From Pseudolysinimonas_A sp044239695 (GTDB lineage Bacteria; Actinomycetota; Actinomycetes; Actinomycetales; Microbacteriaceae), in assembly GCF_044239695.1 (NCBI RefSeq), contig NZ_JBIIAW010000019.1:1-38010 (forward strand): a stretch of DNA of 38,010 bases. Direction: 5' to 3'. Positions 15,112-22,457 of this stretch are shown here, piece after piece. Every line of letters begins with the position of its first letter. Within the stretch, counting starts at the first letter, position 1. Position numbers and translations under genes: made by a program. Below the pieces are notes generated by a model. The model was not told the origin of the DNA and did not search any database. It saw only the letters and a list, made by a program, of their open reading frames with translations.

Positions 15112-16019
15112 GACTCGGGCTGGTGCTCGGCGAGGTGGGGCAGGGGTTGCGCCGCAACCTGTCGATGGTCGTCTCCGTCGTGCTGGTGACGTTCATCTCG
15201 CTGACCTTCGTCGGCGCCGCGATCCTGCTGCAGTTCCAGATCACCCAGATGAAGGGCTACTGGTACGACCGGGCGCAGGTCGCCGTCTACCTCTGCACCC
15301 AGTTCGACGGGGACGACTGCGCGAACGAGGAGGTGACCCAGAGCCAGATGGATGACGTCGAGGACGAGCTGAACGGGGCCACACTCGCCCCGTACGTCGA
15401 ACGCGTCGAGTTCGAGACCAGCCAGCAGGCGTACGACACCTTCGTCGGCTCACTGGGCGACAGTCCGATCGCCGACGTGGTGACGCCCGAAGCGCTTCCG
15501 TCGGCGTTCCGCGTGAAGCTCGTCGACCCCGACCAGGCCGACATCATCGTCGACCAGATCAGTGGGATGCCCGGTGTCTTCGAGGTGCGCGACGACCGCG
15601 CGGCGCTCGAGCCGATCTTCGCCCTGATCAACACCCTGAGTCTCAGTGCCGTCAGCATCGCCGCGCTGATGCTCGTCGCGGCGGCCCTGCTCATCGCCAC
15701 GACCATCCGGCTCTCCGCGTTCTCCCGACGCCGGGAGATCTCGATCATGCGCCTCGTCGGCGCCTCGAACCGGTTCATCGAGACGCCGTTCATCCTCGAG
15801 GGTGTGTTCGCCGCGCTCATCGGTGCGGCGCTCGCCGGCGCGGCCATCTTCGCGCTCACCCAGTTCTTCGTCGGCGGGTACCTCGTCGAGGCGCTCCCGA
15901 CGATCGGCTTCGTCGGCACGGCGGACGCGCTGCTCGTCGCCCCCATCCTGCTGGGCCTCGGTGCCCTGCTCGCCGCGCTGTCGGCATCCGTCGCCATCCG
16001 CCGCTACCTCCAGGCGTGA
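15108..16019 (+). CDS. ftsX: Cell division membrane protein FtsX
   Basis: Permease-like partner of FtsE that passes ATPase state across the membrane to activate cell-wall hydrolases. The 303-residue protein has one N-terminal helix (LSMVVSVVLVTFISLTFVGA) and a large extracellular domain (about residues 45-175). That domain has a cysteine pair (CTQFDGDDC) and EVRDDRAALEPIF at its end. Three C-terminal helices follow, with RREISIMRLVGASNRFI in the conserved cytoplasmic loop. Length and topology are typical. The start overlaps the ftsE stop (ATGA), indicating coupled translation. Confidence 0.96.
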   Translation: MRLGLVLGEVGQGLRRNLSMVVSVVLVTFISLTFVGAAILLQFQITQMKGYWYDRAQVAVYLCTQFDGDDCANEEVTQSQMDDVEDELNGATLAPYVERVEFETSQQAYDTFVGSLGDSPIADVVTPEALPSAFRVKLVDPDQADIIVDQISGMPGVFEVRDDRAALEPIFALINTLSLSAVSIAALMLVAAALLIATTIRLSAFSRRREISIMRLVGASNRFIETPFILEGVFAALIGAALAGAAIFALTQFFVGGYLVEALPTIGFVGTADALLVAPILLGLGALLAALSASVAIRRYLQA

Positions 16020-16036
16020 GACCGCCGCCTTCGGGT

Positions 16037-16042
16037 TAGACT
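16037..16042 (+). promoter_or_regulatory. -10 element of the smpB promoter
   Basis: TAGACT within tcgggTTAGACTgggcgg lies 42 bases before smpB. The same hexamer precedes ssrA at 19147. A near-perfect Shine-Dalgarno (AAGGAGGTGA, 16069-16078) lies six bases before ATG 16085, so smpB, unlike many neighbours, has a leadered mRNA. Confidence 0.5.
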
Positions 16043-16084
16043 GGGCGGCTGCTCGGGCTACGAACGCGAAGGAGGTGAGTCGAG

Positions 16085-16561
16085 ATGCCGAAGGAATCGG
16101 GTCAGAAGGTCGTCGCGACGAACCGCAAGGCGCGTCACGACTACACGATCGAGGACACCTACGAAGCCGGTCTCGTGCTCACCGGCACCGAGGTGAAGTC
16201 GCTGCGCGAGGGCAAGGCCTCGCTCGTCGACGGCTACGCGTTCATCGACGGCACCGAGATGTGGCTGGACGCCGTGCACATCCCCGAGTGGGGATCCGGG
16301 TCGTGGACCAACCACGCCACCCGGCGCAAGCGGAAGCTGCTGCTGCACAAGGCGCAGATCATCAAGATCTCGCACAAGACGAAGGAGGGCGGGTACACCC
16401 TCATCCCGCTCTCGATCTACTTCTCCGAAGGCCGCGCGAAGGTCGAACTCGCGGTCGCGAAGGGCAAGCGCGAGTACGACAAGCGTCAGGCGCTGCGCGA
16501 GCGGCAGGACAAGCGCGAGGCCCAGCGCGCGATCTCGTCGCGCCGTCACCTCGGCGAGTAG
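16085..16561 (+). CDS. smpB: SsrA-binding protein SmpB
   Basis: Binds the tRNA-like domain of tmRNA and mimics the anticodon stem during trans-translation. The 158-residue protein has the conserved start (VVATNRKARHDYTIEDTYEA), then GLVLTGTEVKSLREGKASLV and the C-terminal basic tail that enters the mRNA channel (RERQDKREAQRAISSRRHLG). Its length is normal. The tmRNA gene lies 2.7 kb downstream with four genes between. The stop codon is inside a palindrome shared with the convergent gene. Confidence 0.97.
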   Translation: MPKESGQKVVATNRKARHDYTIEDTYEAGLVLTGTEVKSLREGKASLVDGYAFIDGTEMWLDAVHIPEWGSGSWTNHATRRKRKLLLHKAQIIKISHKTKEGGYTLIPLSIYFSEGRAKVELAVAKGKREYDKRQALRERQDKREAQRAISSRRHLGE

Positions 16562-16583
16562 CGGCGCGAGGGCCCGCCGCTAC
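16558..16583. terminator. Palindrome containing both convergent stop codons
   Basis: Arms GTAGCGGCG (16558-16566) and CGCCGCTAC (16575-16583) are perfectly complementary and enclose eight bases. The smpB TAG and the opposing gene's TAG lie in symmetrical positions in the arms. It is likely a bidirectional transcription terminator. Confidence 0.55.
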
Positions 16584-17110
16584 GGCAGCGGGCGGTGGAG
16601 GTCGCCCGTGATCGTGCTGCCGTCGGTCTCCGGCGCGATCACGCAGAGGGCCTCGGTGTCGCCGGCGAGGTACGCCGCCGAGTCGGGGATCGCGATCGCG
16701 TACGCCGTGTAGTCGCCCGACGGGAGCCCCTCGATGAGGAAGAGCCGGTACTCCAGGTAGCGCAGGCAGAGCTTGTCGGCGAAGATCGCCAGCGACGAGT
16801 CGACGAGGTCGTAGGTGGCCTGGTCGAGTTCGAGCTCGGCCGGGGCGAACACCTGCTGGGGATGCGCGGTGCCGCACGCGACGACCGTGTACTCGTCGAG
16901 ATCGCGCGCCGACTCCTCGAGGCAGGCACCCGGGCGGAGGTCGTCGAGAGCGGTCACGCCGAGCGGCACGGGAGGGACGCGCGTCGCGACTCGCACCACC
17001 ACGAAGGCGACGAGCCCGACGATGACGACGACGAGGGCGAGGATGCCGATCCGGGCCCATCCGGGGAGCGCGGACCAGTGACGGGGGCGGGCTTCGACGG
17101 CGTCGGTCAC
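16580..17110 (-). CDS. Septum-formation-like membrane protein
   Basis: The 176-residue product has a single membrane helix (about residues 19-42, IGILALVVVIVGLVAFVVV) and an extracellular domain. That domain starts LGVTALDDLRPGACLEESA and continues YTVVACGTAHPQQVFAPAE. The spaced cysteines with G-x-C...V-x-C-x-x-x-H match the 'septum formation' family found in actinobacterial membrane proteins and lipoproteins. The family's function is poorly known. GTG 17110 is supported by TACCGT on the minus strand six bases upstream. It is divergent from the gene at 17129, with only 18 bases between the start codons. Confidence 0.8.
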   Translation of the reverse strand: MTDAVEARPRHWSALPGWARIGILALVVVIVGLVAFVVVRVATRVPPVPLGVTALDDLRPGACLEESARDLDEYTVVACGTAHPQQVFAPAELELDQATYDLVDSSLAIFADKLCLRYLEYRLFLIEGLPSGDYTAYAIAIPDSAAYLAGDTEALCVIAPETDGSTITGDLHRPLP

Positions 17111-17115
17111 AGCGA

Positions 17116-17122
17116 TACGGTA
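17116..17122. promoter_or_regulatory. Symmetrical divergent promoter, overlapping -10 elements
   Basis: The palindrome GATACGGTATC (17114-17124) contains TACGGT on the plus strand (17116-17121, seven bases before GTG 17129). It also contains TACCGT on the minus strand (17122-17117, six bases before GTG 17110). Each hexamer fits TAnnnT and each would give a leaderless mRNA. Confidence 0.5.
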
Positions 17123-17128
17123 TCGGAT

Positions 17129-17776
17129 GTGGACACCCGGACCGGAGGGCGCGGCCTCGAGATCGCGACGGCGGTCGCCCTCGGTGTCGTGTCGCTCGTG
17201 ACCGCCCTCGGGGTGCTCCAGTCGAGCCTGTGGAACGACACCGCCGACCGCCTCGCCTCCGACGCCGCGGATGCCCGCGACCAGAGCATCTCGATCGCGG
17301 TCGTCTCCCAGTTGCGCGAACGCGGCGACCTCGCGGCCATCCTCGAGGCCCGCCCGCTCGCCCAGGAGTACGACCTCGCGCTCGCCGCGGGTGACTTCGA
17401 TCGCGCCCTGGATGTCTACGGCGACCTGGGCACGAAGGTGGCGACCGCGTTCTACCTTCCCGACGGATCCTTCGACGCGTGGTGGGCCGCGGGGTTCCCC
17501 GACGACGCCCGCCCCACCGACCTGCCCGACTACCGGGTCGCGCTCTACGGCGACGTCGACGCGTTGACGGCGACGTCGCGCGAACTCGGGGAACAGGCGT
17601 CGACGCTGAAGGCTCGCTCGGCGGTCTTCGGCCAGGCCTCCCTCGTGCTCGCCCTCGCGCTCTTCCTGTACGGCGTCGCCGGGATCAACCGCCTCCGAGC
17701 GGCCCGGTACGTGACGCTCGCGATGGGATCTCTCGTCTTCGTGTTCGGTCTGTTCCTGATGTCGACGGCGTACTGA
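17129..17776 (+). CDS. Two-helix membrane protein (paralogue 1)
   Basis: The 215-residue product has an N-terminal helix with LEIATAVALGVVSLVTALGV, an extracellular domain of about 130 residues and two C-terminal helices (SLVLALALFLYGVAGINRL; LAMGSLVFVFGLFLMSTAY). It shares the N-terminal signature LEIATA...LG(V/L)VS...TA, overall layout and size with the next gene (17787), so the two are tandem paralogues. No function is known. The proximity to a septum-formation-like gene may suggest an envelope role. GTG 17129 is placed by the leaderless -10 and by codon use. Confidence 0.75.
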   Translation: MDTRTGGRGLEIATAVALGVVSLVTALGVLQSSLWNDTADRLASDAADARDQSISIAVVSQLRERGDLAAILEARPLAQEYDLALAAGDFDRALDVYGDLGTKVATAFYLPDGSFDAWWAAGFPDDARPTDLPDYRVALYGDVDALTATSRELGEQASTLKARSAVFGQASLVLALALFLYGVAGINRLRAARYVTLAMGSLVFVFGLFLMSTAY

Positions 17777-17786
17777 GGGGGCCGCG

Positions 17787-18428
17787 ATGAGAGACGAGAC
17801 GCGGCTGCGGAGCATGCTCGAGATCGCGACCGCGATCCTGCTCGGTCTGGTGTCGGTCGCGACGGCGGCCGGCGCGTACCAGGCGTCGGAGTGGTCGCGG
17901 CAGTCGGGGGAGTACGCGGGCGTCGCCGGACAGTTGCGCGACGAGAGCCTCGCGACGAACATCGCCTCCCAGCTCGCCTCCTTCGACGACGCCGACCGGC
18001 TGGGCCAGGCGCTCGCGATCCAGTTCGACATCGACAACGGGGCCGCCGACGTCGACCCCTTGCGGGAGCGGCAGACGGTGCTGCTCGAGGCCGGATCGCC
18101 CGGACTCGCCACGGCCTGGGACGCCTGGGTCGAGAGCGGCTATACGGATGAGTTCTATCCGCTGGTCAGCTCCGACTACATGGCGTCCGGGCTCGCGCCG
18201 ACCTACGCGGCGAACCGGGCGTCGGCGGTCGCCTTCGCGGCGTCCGACGAGATCGGCGGCCGCGGGCTGCTCATCACCGTGGCGTCGGCGATCTTCGCGC
18301 TCGCCCTGCTGCTGCTGGGTGTCTCGGGCGCGAACGCCTCGCTCAAGGTCTCGCTCGGTCTCGCGATCGGTGGGGCCGGCGCGTTCCTCGGCGGGGTCGT
18401 CGTCTCGCTGTTCGCGATCGTCGGCTGA
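17787..18428 (+). CDS. Two-helix membrane protein (paralogue 2)
   Basis: The 213-residue product starts MRDETRLRSMLEIATAILLG. It then has an extracellular helical domain (YAGVAGQLRDESLATNIASQ) and two closely spaced C-terminal helices (LLITVASAIFALALLLLGVS; LAIGGAGAFLGGVVVSLFAI). It is a diverged duplicate of the preceding gene, ten bases upstream. A Shine-Dalgarno-like GAGGGGG lies five bases before ATG 17787, fitting translation from a shared mRNA. Its stop is in a short palindrome with the opposing SIMPL gene's stop (18424-18436). Confidence 0.78.
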   Translation: MRDETRLRSMLEIATAILLGLVSVATAAGAYQASEWSRQSGEYAGVAGQLRDESLATNIASQLASFDDADRLGQALAIQFDIDNGAADVDPLRERQTVLLEAGSPGLATAWDAWVESGYTDEFYPLVSSDYMASGLAPTYAANRASAVAFAASDEIGGRGLLITVASAIFALALLLLGVSGANASLKVSLGLAIGGAGAFLGGVVVSLFAIVG

Positions 18429-18431
18429 GGG

Positions 18432-19124
18432 TCAGCGGGCCAGAAACCGCGCGTCGACGCTCGCCGACACCTCGATGCGGTCGGGCGTGAAAGTCAGCTG
18501 CGACCCACCCTGGGTGTCCATCGCCATCATCATCTTCCCGGCGCCGCGGGCCATCGGCATCGCGCCACCGCCTCCGGAGCCCGCGTCGCCGAGCATCCCG
18601 GGGTCGGCGATCGCGACGGCGGTCACGTTCGACAGCCCGGCGGCCCGCGCGTAGGTGGTGGCTTTGACGGTGGCATCCTGAACCGCCCGGGTCTGGATGT
18701 CGGTCGTCACCGCGAGACGACGCTCCTCGGTGAGGTCCCAGGCGATCGACGCGATCGTCACGCCGGTCACGGTGGCGAACTGCTCGACGAACGAGCTGAG
18801 CGCGTCGAAATCCTGAAAGCGAGCGGATGCCGACAGCGCGGCGTAGTACACGGGCGCCAGTTGCTTGCCCTCGTTGTTCCACGGTCGGTTCGACCAGACG
18901 CTCACCCGGTCGCTCGACCAGCGGGTGACGGCGCCCGACTCCTCGAGGGCGTTCAGTGCCGCAGTCACCTGCGCGCCGACCGCGGTCGTGGCCGCGAACA
19001 CCGGCTCGCGCTTCGGGCCGTCGTGGGAGACCGTCACGCTCACGGTCGCGCGCTCCGCCTCGAACCAGTCCGACGCCGTGCCCTGCACCGTGATGATCGT
19101 CTCGGCTGCGTCGTTCAGGCTCAT
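18432..19124 (-). CDS. SIMPL-domain (DUF541) protein
   Basis: The 230-residue product carries the SIMPL fold. It starts ETIITVQGTASDWFEAERAT, then FDALSSFVEQFATVTGVTIA and the signature AVQDATVKATTYARAAGLS. It ends in a strand IEVSASVDARF that mirrors the first. Most SIMPL proteins are exported, but no signal peptide is visible here, so this one is probably cytosolic. A Gly/Met-rich loop (GSGGGGAMPMARGAGKMMMA) interrupts the domain. GACAAT on the minus strand ends six bases before ATG 19124. The domain's biochemical role is not settled. Confidence 0.88.
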   Translation of the reverse strand: MSLNDAAETIITVQGTASDWFEAERATVSVTVSHDGPKREPVFAATTAVGAQVTAALNALEESGAVTRWSSDRVSVWSNRPWNNEGKQLAPVYYAALSASARFQDFDALSSFVEQFATVTGVTIASIAWDLTEERRLAVTTDIQTRAVQDATVKATTYARAAGLSNVTAVAIADPGMLGDAGSGGGGAMPMARGAGKMMMAMDTQGGSQLTFTPDRIEVSASVDARFLAR

Positions 19125-19146
19125 GGCGTCATTGTCGCATCCGGCG

Positions 19147-19152
19147 TAGACT
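19147..19152 (+). promoter_or_regulatory. -10 element of the tmRNA promoter
   Basis: TAGACT, identical to the smpB -10 hexamer, predicts a start near 19159 and a precursor leader of about 80 bases. The leader contains a hairpin with arms CCTTCC (19213-19218) and GGAAGG (19226-19231), eight bases before the mature 5' end. No convincing -35 was seen. Confidence 0.45.
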
Positions 19153-19238
19153 CAAGGGCTGGCCACGGTTCGCCGAGGCCGATTCACAACTCCACAGCGT
19201 GCGACAACGGCGCCTTCCCCTCCACGGAAGGACTCCAT

Positions 19239-19608
19239 GGGGATGATCGGTTTCGACATCGTCTGTGAAGCTGCGAGAAGCGGGCCGAGGATGAGGGGTT
19301 ATCTCGTCAACGCTCCCCTCAAAAAACAGGTGCCAATGCTAAGCGCACCGACTTCGCTCTCGCCGCCTAAGGCGTAGACCGAGTCCGTCAGTCCGGGTAT
19401 GTTCTCGCCCCGGATCCTGGCGTCATCTAGAGGACTTGCTGCGAACCTGAGTCTCAGGGGTTCGCGGGACTTTCACTGAGGCTGGGCTCGTCGACCTAGA
19501 TGCTCGTGGCAAAGGTCGGAGCCGAGTAGAACGCTCTCACGAGCTGCGCCCGGAGAAGGCGCAGGTCCTCAGCGATGGACGGGGGTTCAATTCCCCCCAT
19601 CTCCACCA
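19239..19608 (+). ncRNA. ssrA: Transfer-messenger RNA (tmRNA)
   Basis: This rescue RNA releases stalled ribosomes and tags the nascent chain for proteolysis. The 5' end GGGGATG pairs with CATCTCC near the 3' end to form a seven-base-pair acceptor stem (with one G-U), followed by A and an encoded CCA. The T-arm GGGGGTTCAATTCCCCCC is canonical, and the D-arm region has the conserved GATCGGTTTCGAC. The total length of 370 bases is normal for actinobacteria. The gene is unpermuted. No integrase or duplicated 3' end follows it. Confidence 0.97.
19332..19370 (+). other. tmRNA tag reading frame
   Basis: The resume codon GCC at 19332 opens ANAKRTDFALAA, followed by TAA at 19368-19370. The ALAA end is the ClpXP-type degron, and a GCC resume codon is usual. 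The position is within the tmRNA, after a stem region and the sequence AAAAAACAGGT. Confidence 0.9.
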
Positions 19609-19633
19609 TTCGCCGTTGTCGCACGCTGTCGGG

Positions 19634-19855
19634 TCAGCCGCTCGCCGCCAGGTCGGCGAGTTCCCCGATGTTCGCGCGGACCGCGATCTCGGCGACCCGG
19701 TCCGCGCGCTCCCGTTCGGTCGGGGCCGCGTCGATCCACTCGATGAGCGCCGTTCGCTGAGCGCTGTCCAGCGCGTCGAAGGCCTCGGTCGCCCGCGAGA
19801 ACAGCGCGAGCGCCGCCCTCAGGTCGCCGGGCACCGGCTGACGGTCTGCCGTCAC
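19634..19855 (-). CDS. Small YdeI/OmpD-like domain protein
   Basis: The 73-residue product carries FDALDSAQRTALIEWIDAAP and then TERERADRVAEIAVR. This matches the C-terminal helical signature of YdeI/OmpD-associated proteins (pattern F-x-x-L...WI...A-x-x-x-x-R-x-x-R). The longer N-terminal part of that family is absent. GTG 19855 overlaps the stop of the MMPL gene (GTGA), so it is translated from the MMPL mRNA. Its function is unknown; linkage to an exporter under MarR control suggests a stress-related accessory role. Confidence 0.65.
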   Translation of the reverse strand: MTADRQPVPGDLRAALALFSRATEAFDALDSAQRTALIEWIDAAPTERERADRVAEIAVRANIGELADLAASG

Positions 19856-21909
19856 GCCGCGTCGACGCTCGGAACCTTCGCCGGCCACCAGAAGCGGTCA
19901 CCGAGGAGGAAGACGAGCGCGGGAACGAGCACGGTGCGCACGACGAGGGTGTCGAGCAGCACGCCGATGCAGACGATGACGCCGATCTGCGCGAGGGCGA
20001 CGACCGGCAGCACGCCGAGGACGACGAACACGGCGGCGAGCAGGATGCCGGCGCTCGTGATGACGGCCCCGGTCCCGCCGAGGGCGCGGATCATCGCCGG
20101 GCGGGTCGGCAGGGCGACTCGCTCCTCCCGCGCGCGGGTCACCAGGAAGATGTTGTAATCCACGCCGAGAGCCACCAGGAAGAGGAAGCCGAACAGCAGC
20201 ACGCTCGTGTCGAACGCCGGGAAGCCGAGGATCTGCTGGAACACGAAGTTCGAGGCGCCGAGGCTGGCGAAGAACGTCGTCAGCACGGTCGCGACCAGGA
20301 TGAACGGGGCGACGAGCGACCGCAGCAGCAGCGCGAGGATGACGAGCACCACCAGGGCGATGAGCGGCAGGATGAGGGCCTGGTCACGCGAGGACGCCGT
20401 TCGCACGTCGAAGGCGGTCGCGTCCGACCCTCCCACGAGAGCCTCAGACACCTCGCCCCCGGCGTCGCGGAGCTCGGTGCGCAGATCGGCGATGACCGCG
20501 AAGGCGTCGTCGCTCTGCGGTTCGGCGTCGAGGGTCACGTCGATGCGGGTCAGGTCGTCCCAGCTCTCGCCGGCGCGCACCGACTCGACCCCGTCGACCC
20601 CTTGGGCCAGCGCGACGACGTCGTCGGCGCCAGCGCTCGGCGCGAGCACCACGGTCTGTGCGGTGAGACCCGCGGGGTAGGCCTCTTCGATGATGCGCTG
20701 GGCCTGCACCGACTCCGGGTCTCCGAGGATCTGGTCGGTCTGCGAGAGCCCGACCTTCGCGCCGACGAGGCCCGACGCGAGCACCGCGAGTCCGAGGACG
20801 GCGACGCCCGCGACGACGGCGGGCCGGGCCGCGACGCGGCGTCCGATGCGCGCCCAGAGGCTGCGGCTCTGCGGGTCGGCCTCCGGGTCGTACTTCGGCA
20901 CGAGGGGCCAGAACAACCCGCGTCCGCAGACGACGAGGGCGGCGGGGAGCACGAGCAGGCCGAACAGCAGTGCGATGCCGATGCCGACCGCGCAGGCGAA
21001 GCCGAGGGCGCGGGTGCCGCCCAGGTCGCCGAGGAGGAGCAGCAGGAGCGCGGCGGCGACGGTGCCGCCGGAGGCGAGGATCGCCGGGCCGGCGTGCCGC
21101 AGGGCGGTGCGCATCGCCGCGACGCGATCCTGCTGGCGGATCAGCTCCTCGCGATAGCGGGCGACGAGAAGGAGCGCGTAGTTGGTGCCGGCGCCGAAGA
21201 CGAGCACCGATTGGATGCCCGACACCGACGGGTCGAGGTCGATCCCGACGAGCGGCGCGAGCCAACCCACCACCACCCGGGCGAGGCCGTCCGCGATGCC
21301 GACCGTGAGCAGCGGGACGATCCACAGCACCGGGCTGCGGTAGGTGATGATCAGCAGGATGCCGACGACCGCGGCGGTGATCGCCAGCAGCCGGAAGTCG
21401 GCGCCGGCGAAGGCGTCGGAGATGTCGGCCTGGAAGCCGACGGGTCCACTGAGGCGCGCCTCGAGTGCGTCGGGGAGCCCGTCGGCGGCGGCATCCCGCA
21501 GCTCGGTCGCGGCGGCCGCGACGTCATCGTTGACCGCCTCCTGCTCGAGAGGCACGACGATCAGCACGGCGGAGCCGTCGTCCGACGGCACCGGCACGAC
21601 CGCGCGCGGCTCGATCGCCAGGTCGGCGAGGCGCTCGGCGGCGGCGGAGGCATCGGCGATGTCGCCGGCGTCCAGGTCGTCGCCGTCGGCGCGGGTGATC
21701 ACGACGATGCCGACCGTGGTGTCGCCGCTCGGAGCCTCCTCGAGGAGCGCGGCCACCTGCGCCGACTCGACGGTGTCGGCGAGACCGGAGGCCGGGAAGC
21801 TCGTTCCTTCTTCGGCGGGGATGAGCGCGAAGGCGGCTCCGGAGAGGAGCACGGCGAAGGCGAGAACGATCCAGGAACGCAGACGTCCGACGAGAGAGGG
21901 GAGGCGCAT
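19852..21909 (-). CDS. MMPL/RND-family exporter
   Basis: The 685-residue protein has two repeats of one helix, a large extracellular loop and five helices. The first helix is IVLAFAVLLSGAAFALIPA. The RND motif regions are FGAGTNYALLLVARYREELI (first half) and FLVALGVDYNIFLVTRAREE (second half), where an Asp/Tyr pair lies in the proton-relay helix. The central cytoplasmic loop contains PKYDPEADPQSRSLWARIGR. MMPL proteins export lipids, siderophores or hydrophobic compounds. TAGATT ends six bases before ATG 21909 and a MarR-type operator abuts it, so it is probably repressed by the divergent MarR protein. Confidence 0.92.
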   Translation of the reverse strand: MRLPSLVGRLRSWIVLAFAVLLSGAAFALIPAEEGTSFPASGLADTVESAQVAALLEEAPSGDTTVGIVVITRADGDDLDAGDIADASAAAERLADLAIEPRAVVPVPSDDGSAVLIVVPLEQEAVNDDVAAAATELRDAAADGLPDALEARLSGPVGFQADISDAFAGADFRLLAITAAVVGILLIITYRSPVLWIVPLLTVGIADGLARVVVGWLAPLVGIDLDPSVSGIQSVLVFGAGTNYALLLVARYREELIRQQDRVAAMRTALRHAGPAILASGGTVAAALLLLLLGDLGGTRALGFACAVGIGIALLFGLLVLPAALVVCGRGLFWPLVPKYDPEADPQSRSLWARIGRRVAARPAVVAGVAVLGLAVLASGLVGAKVGLSQTDQILGDPESVQAQRIIEEAYPAGLTAQTVVLAPSAGADDVVALAQGVDGVESVRAGESWDDLTRIDVTLDAEPQSDDAFAVIADLRTELRDAGGEVSEALVGGSDATAFDVRTASSRDQALILPLIALVVLVILALLLRSLVAPFILVATVLTTFFASLGASNFVFQQILGFPAFDTSVLLFGFLFLVALGVDYNIFLVTRAREERVALPTRPAMIRALGGTGAVITSAGILLAAVFVVLGVLPVVALAQIGVIVCIGVLLDTLVVRTVLVPALVFLLGDRFWWPAKVPSVDAA

Positions 21910-21915
21910 GAGGCG

Positions 21916-21921
21916 AATCTA
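21916..21921 (-). promoter_or_regulatory. -10 element TAGATT of the MMPL gene
   Basis: It ends six bases before ATG 21909, predicting a leaderless mRNA. It touches the imperfect palindrome at 21920-21941. Confidence 0.55.
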
Positions 21922-21941
21922 GTTTAGCAAGGCAACTAAAT
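21920..21941. promoter_or_regulatory. Probable MarR operator
   Basis: TTTAG (21923-21927) and CTAAA (21936-21940) form an inverted repeat around CAAGGCAA. The block resembles MarR-box sequences of the TAGTTGC...GCAACTA type. It abuts the MMPL -10 and lies about 20 bases upstream of the marR -10, so one dimer could control both genes. Confidence 0.55.
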
Positions 21942-21958
21942 CAAAGTCGGGGGGCGCC

Positions 21959-21964
21959 TAGAAT
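21959..21964 (+). promoter_or_regulatory. -10 element TAGAAT of the marR-type gene
   Basis: TAGAAT predicts a start near 21971 and a short leader containing GAGAGGAGGT, an excellent ribosome-binding site before ATG 21984. Confidence 0.5.
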
Positions 21965-21983
21965 CGGGGGGAGAGGAGGTCCG

Positions 21984-22454
21984 ATGGCCGAGCAGCGCAC
22001 GCCGACCCATCTCGACAGCCTGCGCCGGATCGGCGCGCTCTCCCAGCGCATCCACGCGGCGCTGGCCGTCGCGGTCGAACTCAACGGCACGTCGCTCGAC
22101 GCGATGGAATGGCTCGGGCGGGAAGGTCCGCTCACCGCCCGGGAGCTCGCGGCGCGCCTCAACATCACGCCCGGCGCGGTCACCGGCGTCATCGACCGAC
22201 TGGTCGCGACCGGCCACGCCTCGCGCGTGCCGCACGCCGGCGACGGGCGCAGCATCCAGGTCGTTCCGAATCCCGACTCGTTCCGCTCGGTGGCGGGCCT
22301 TCTCGGCCCGATGATCGCGGAACTGCAGCGTCGCGGGCAGGACTACACGCCCGACGACTACGAGGTCATCGAGCGGTTCCTCGCCGACGTCGAGGCCGCC
22401 TATCTCATCGGCGTCGAGTCGCTCACGACTGCGCCCTCGACGACGCCGGTCTGA
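21984..22454 (+). CDS. MarR-family transcriptional regulator
   Basis: The 156-residue winged-helix regulator has recognition region LTARELAARLNITPGAVTGV followed by IDRLVATGHASRVPHAGDGR, the wing with the conserved D-x-R. N- and C-terminal helices form the dimer. It is divergent from the MMPL exporter with 74 bases between starts, the classic arrangement of a MarR repressor and its efflux target. It ends three bases before the stop of the opposing pyruvyl-transferase gene. The ligand is unknown. Confidence 0.92.
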   Translation: MAEQRTPTHLDSLRRIGALSQRIHAALAVAVELNGTSLDAMEWLGREGPLTARELAARLNITPGAVTGVIDRLVATGHASRVPHAGDGRSIQVVPNPDSFRSVAGLLGPMIAELQRRGQDYTPDDYEVIERFLADVEAAYLIGVESLTTAPSTTPV

Positions 22455-22457
22455 CCG

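Noticed and set aside
19580..19633. Integration site at the 3' end of ssrA
   Set aside because: No integrase gene and no second copy of the tmRNA 3' end were seen downstream; ordinary genes follow.
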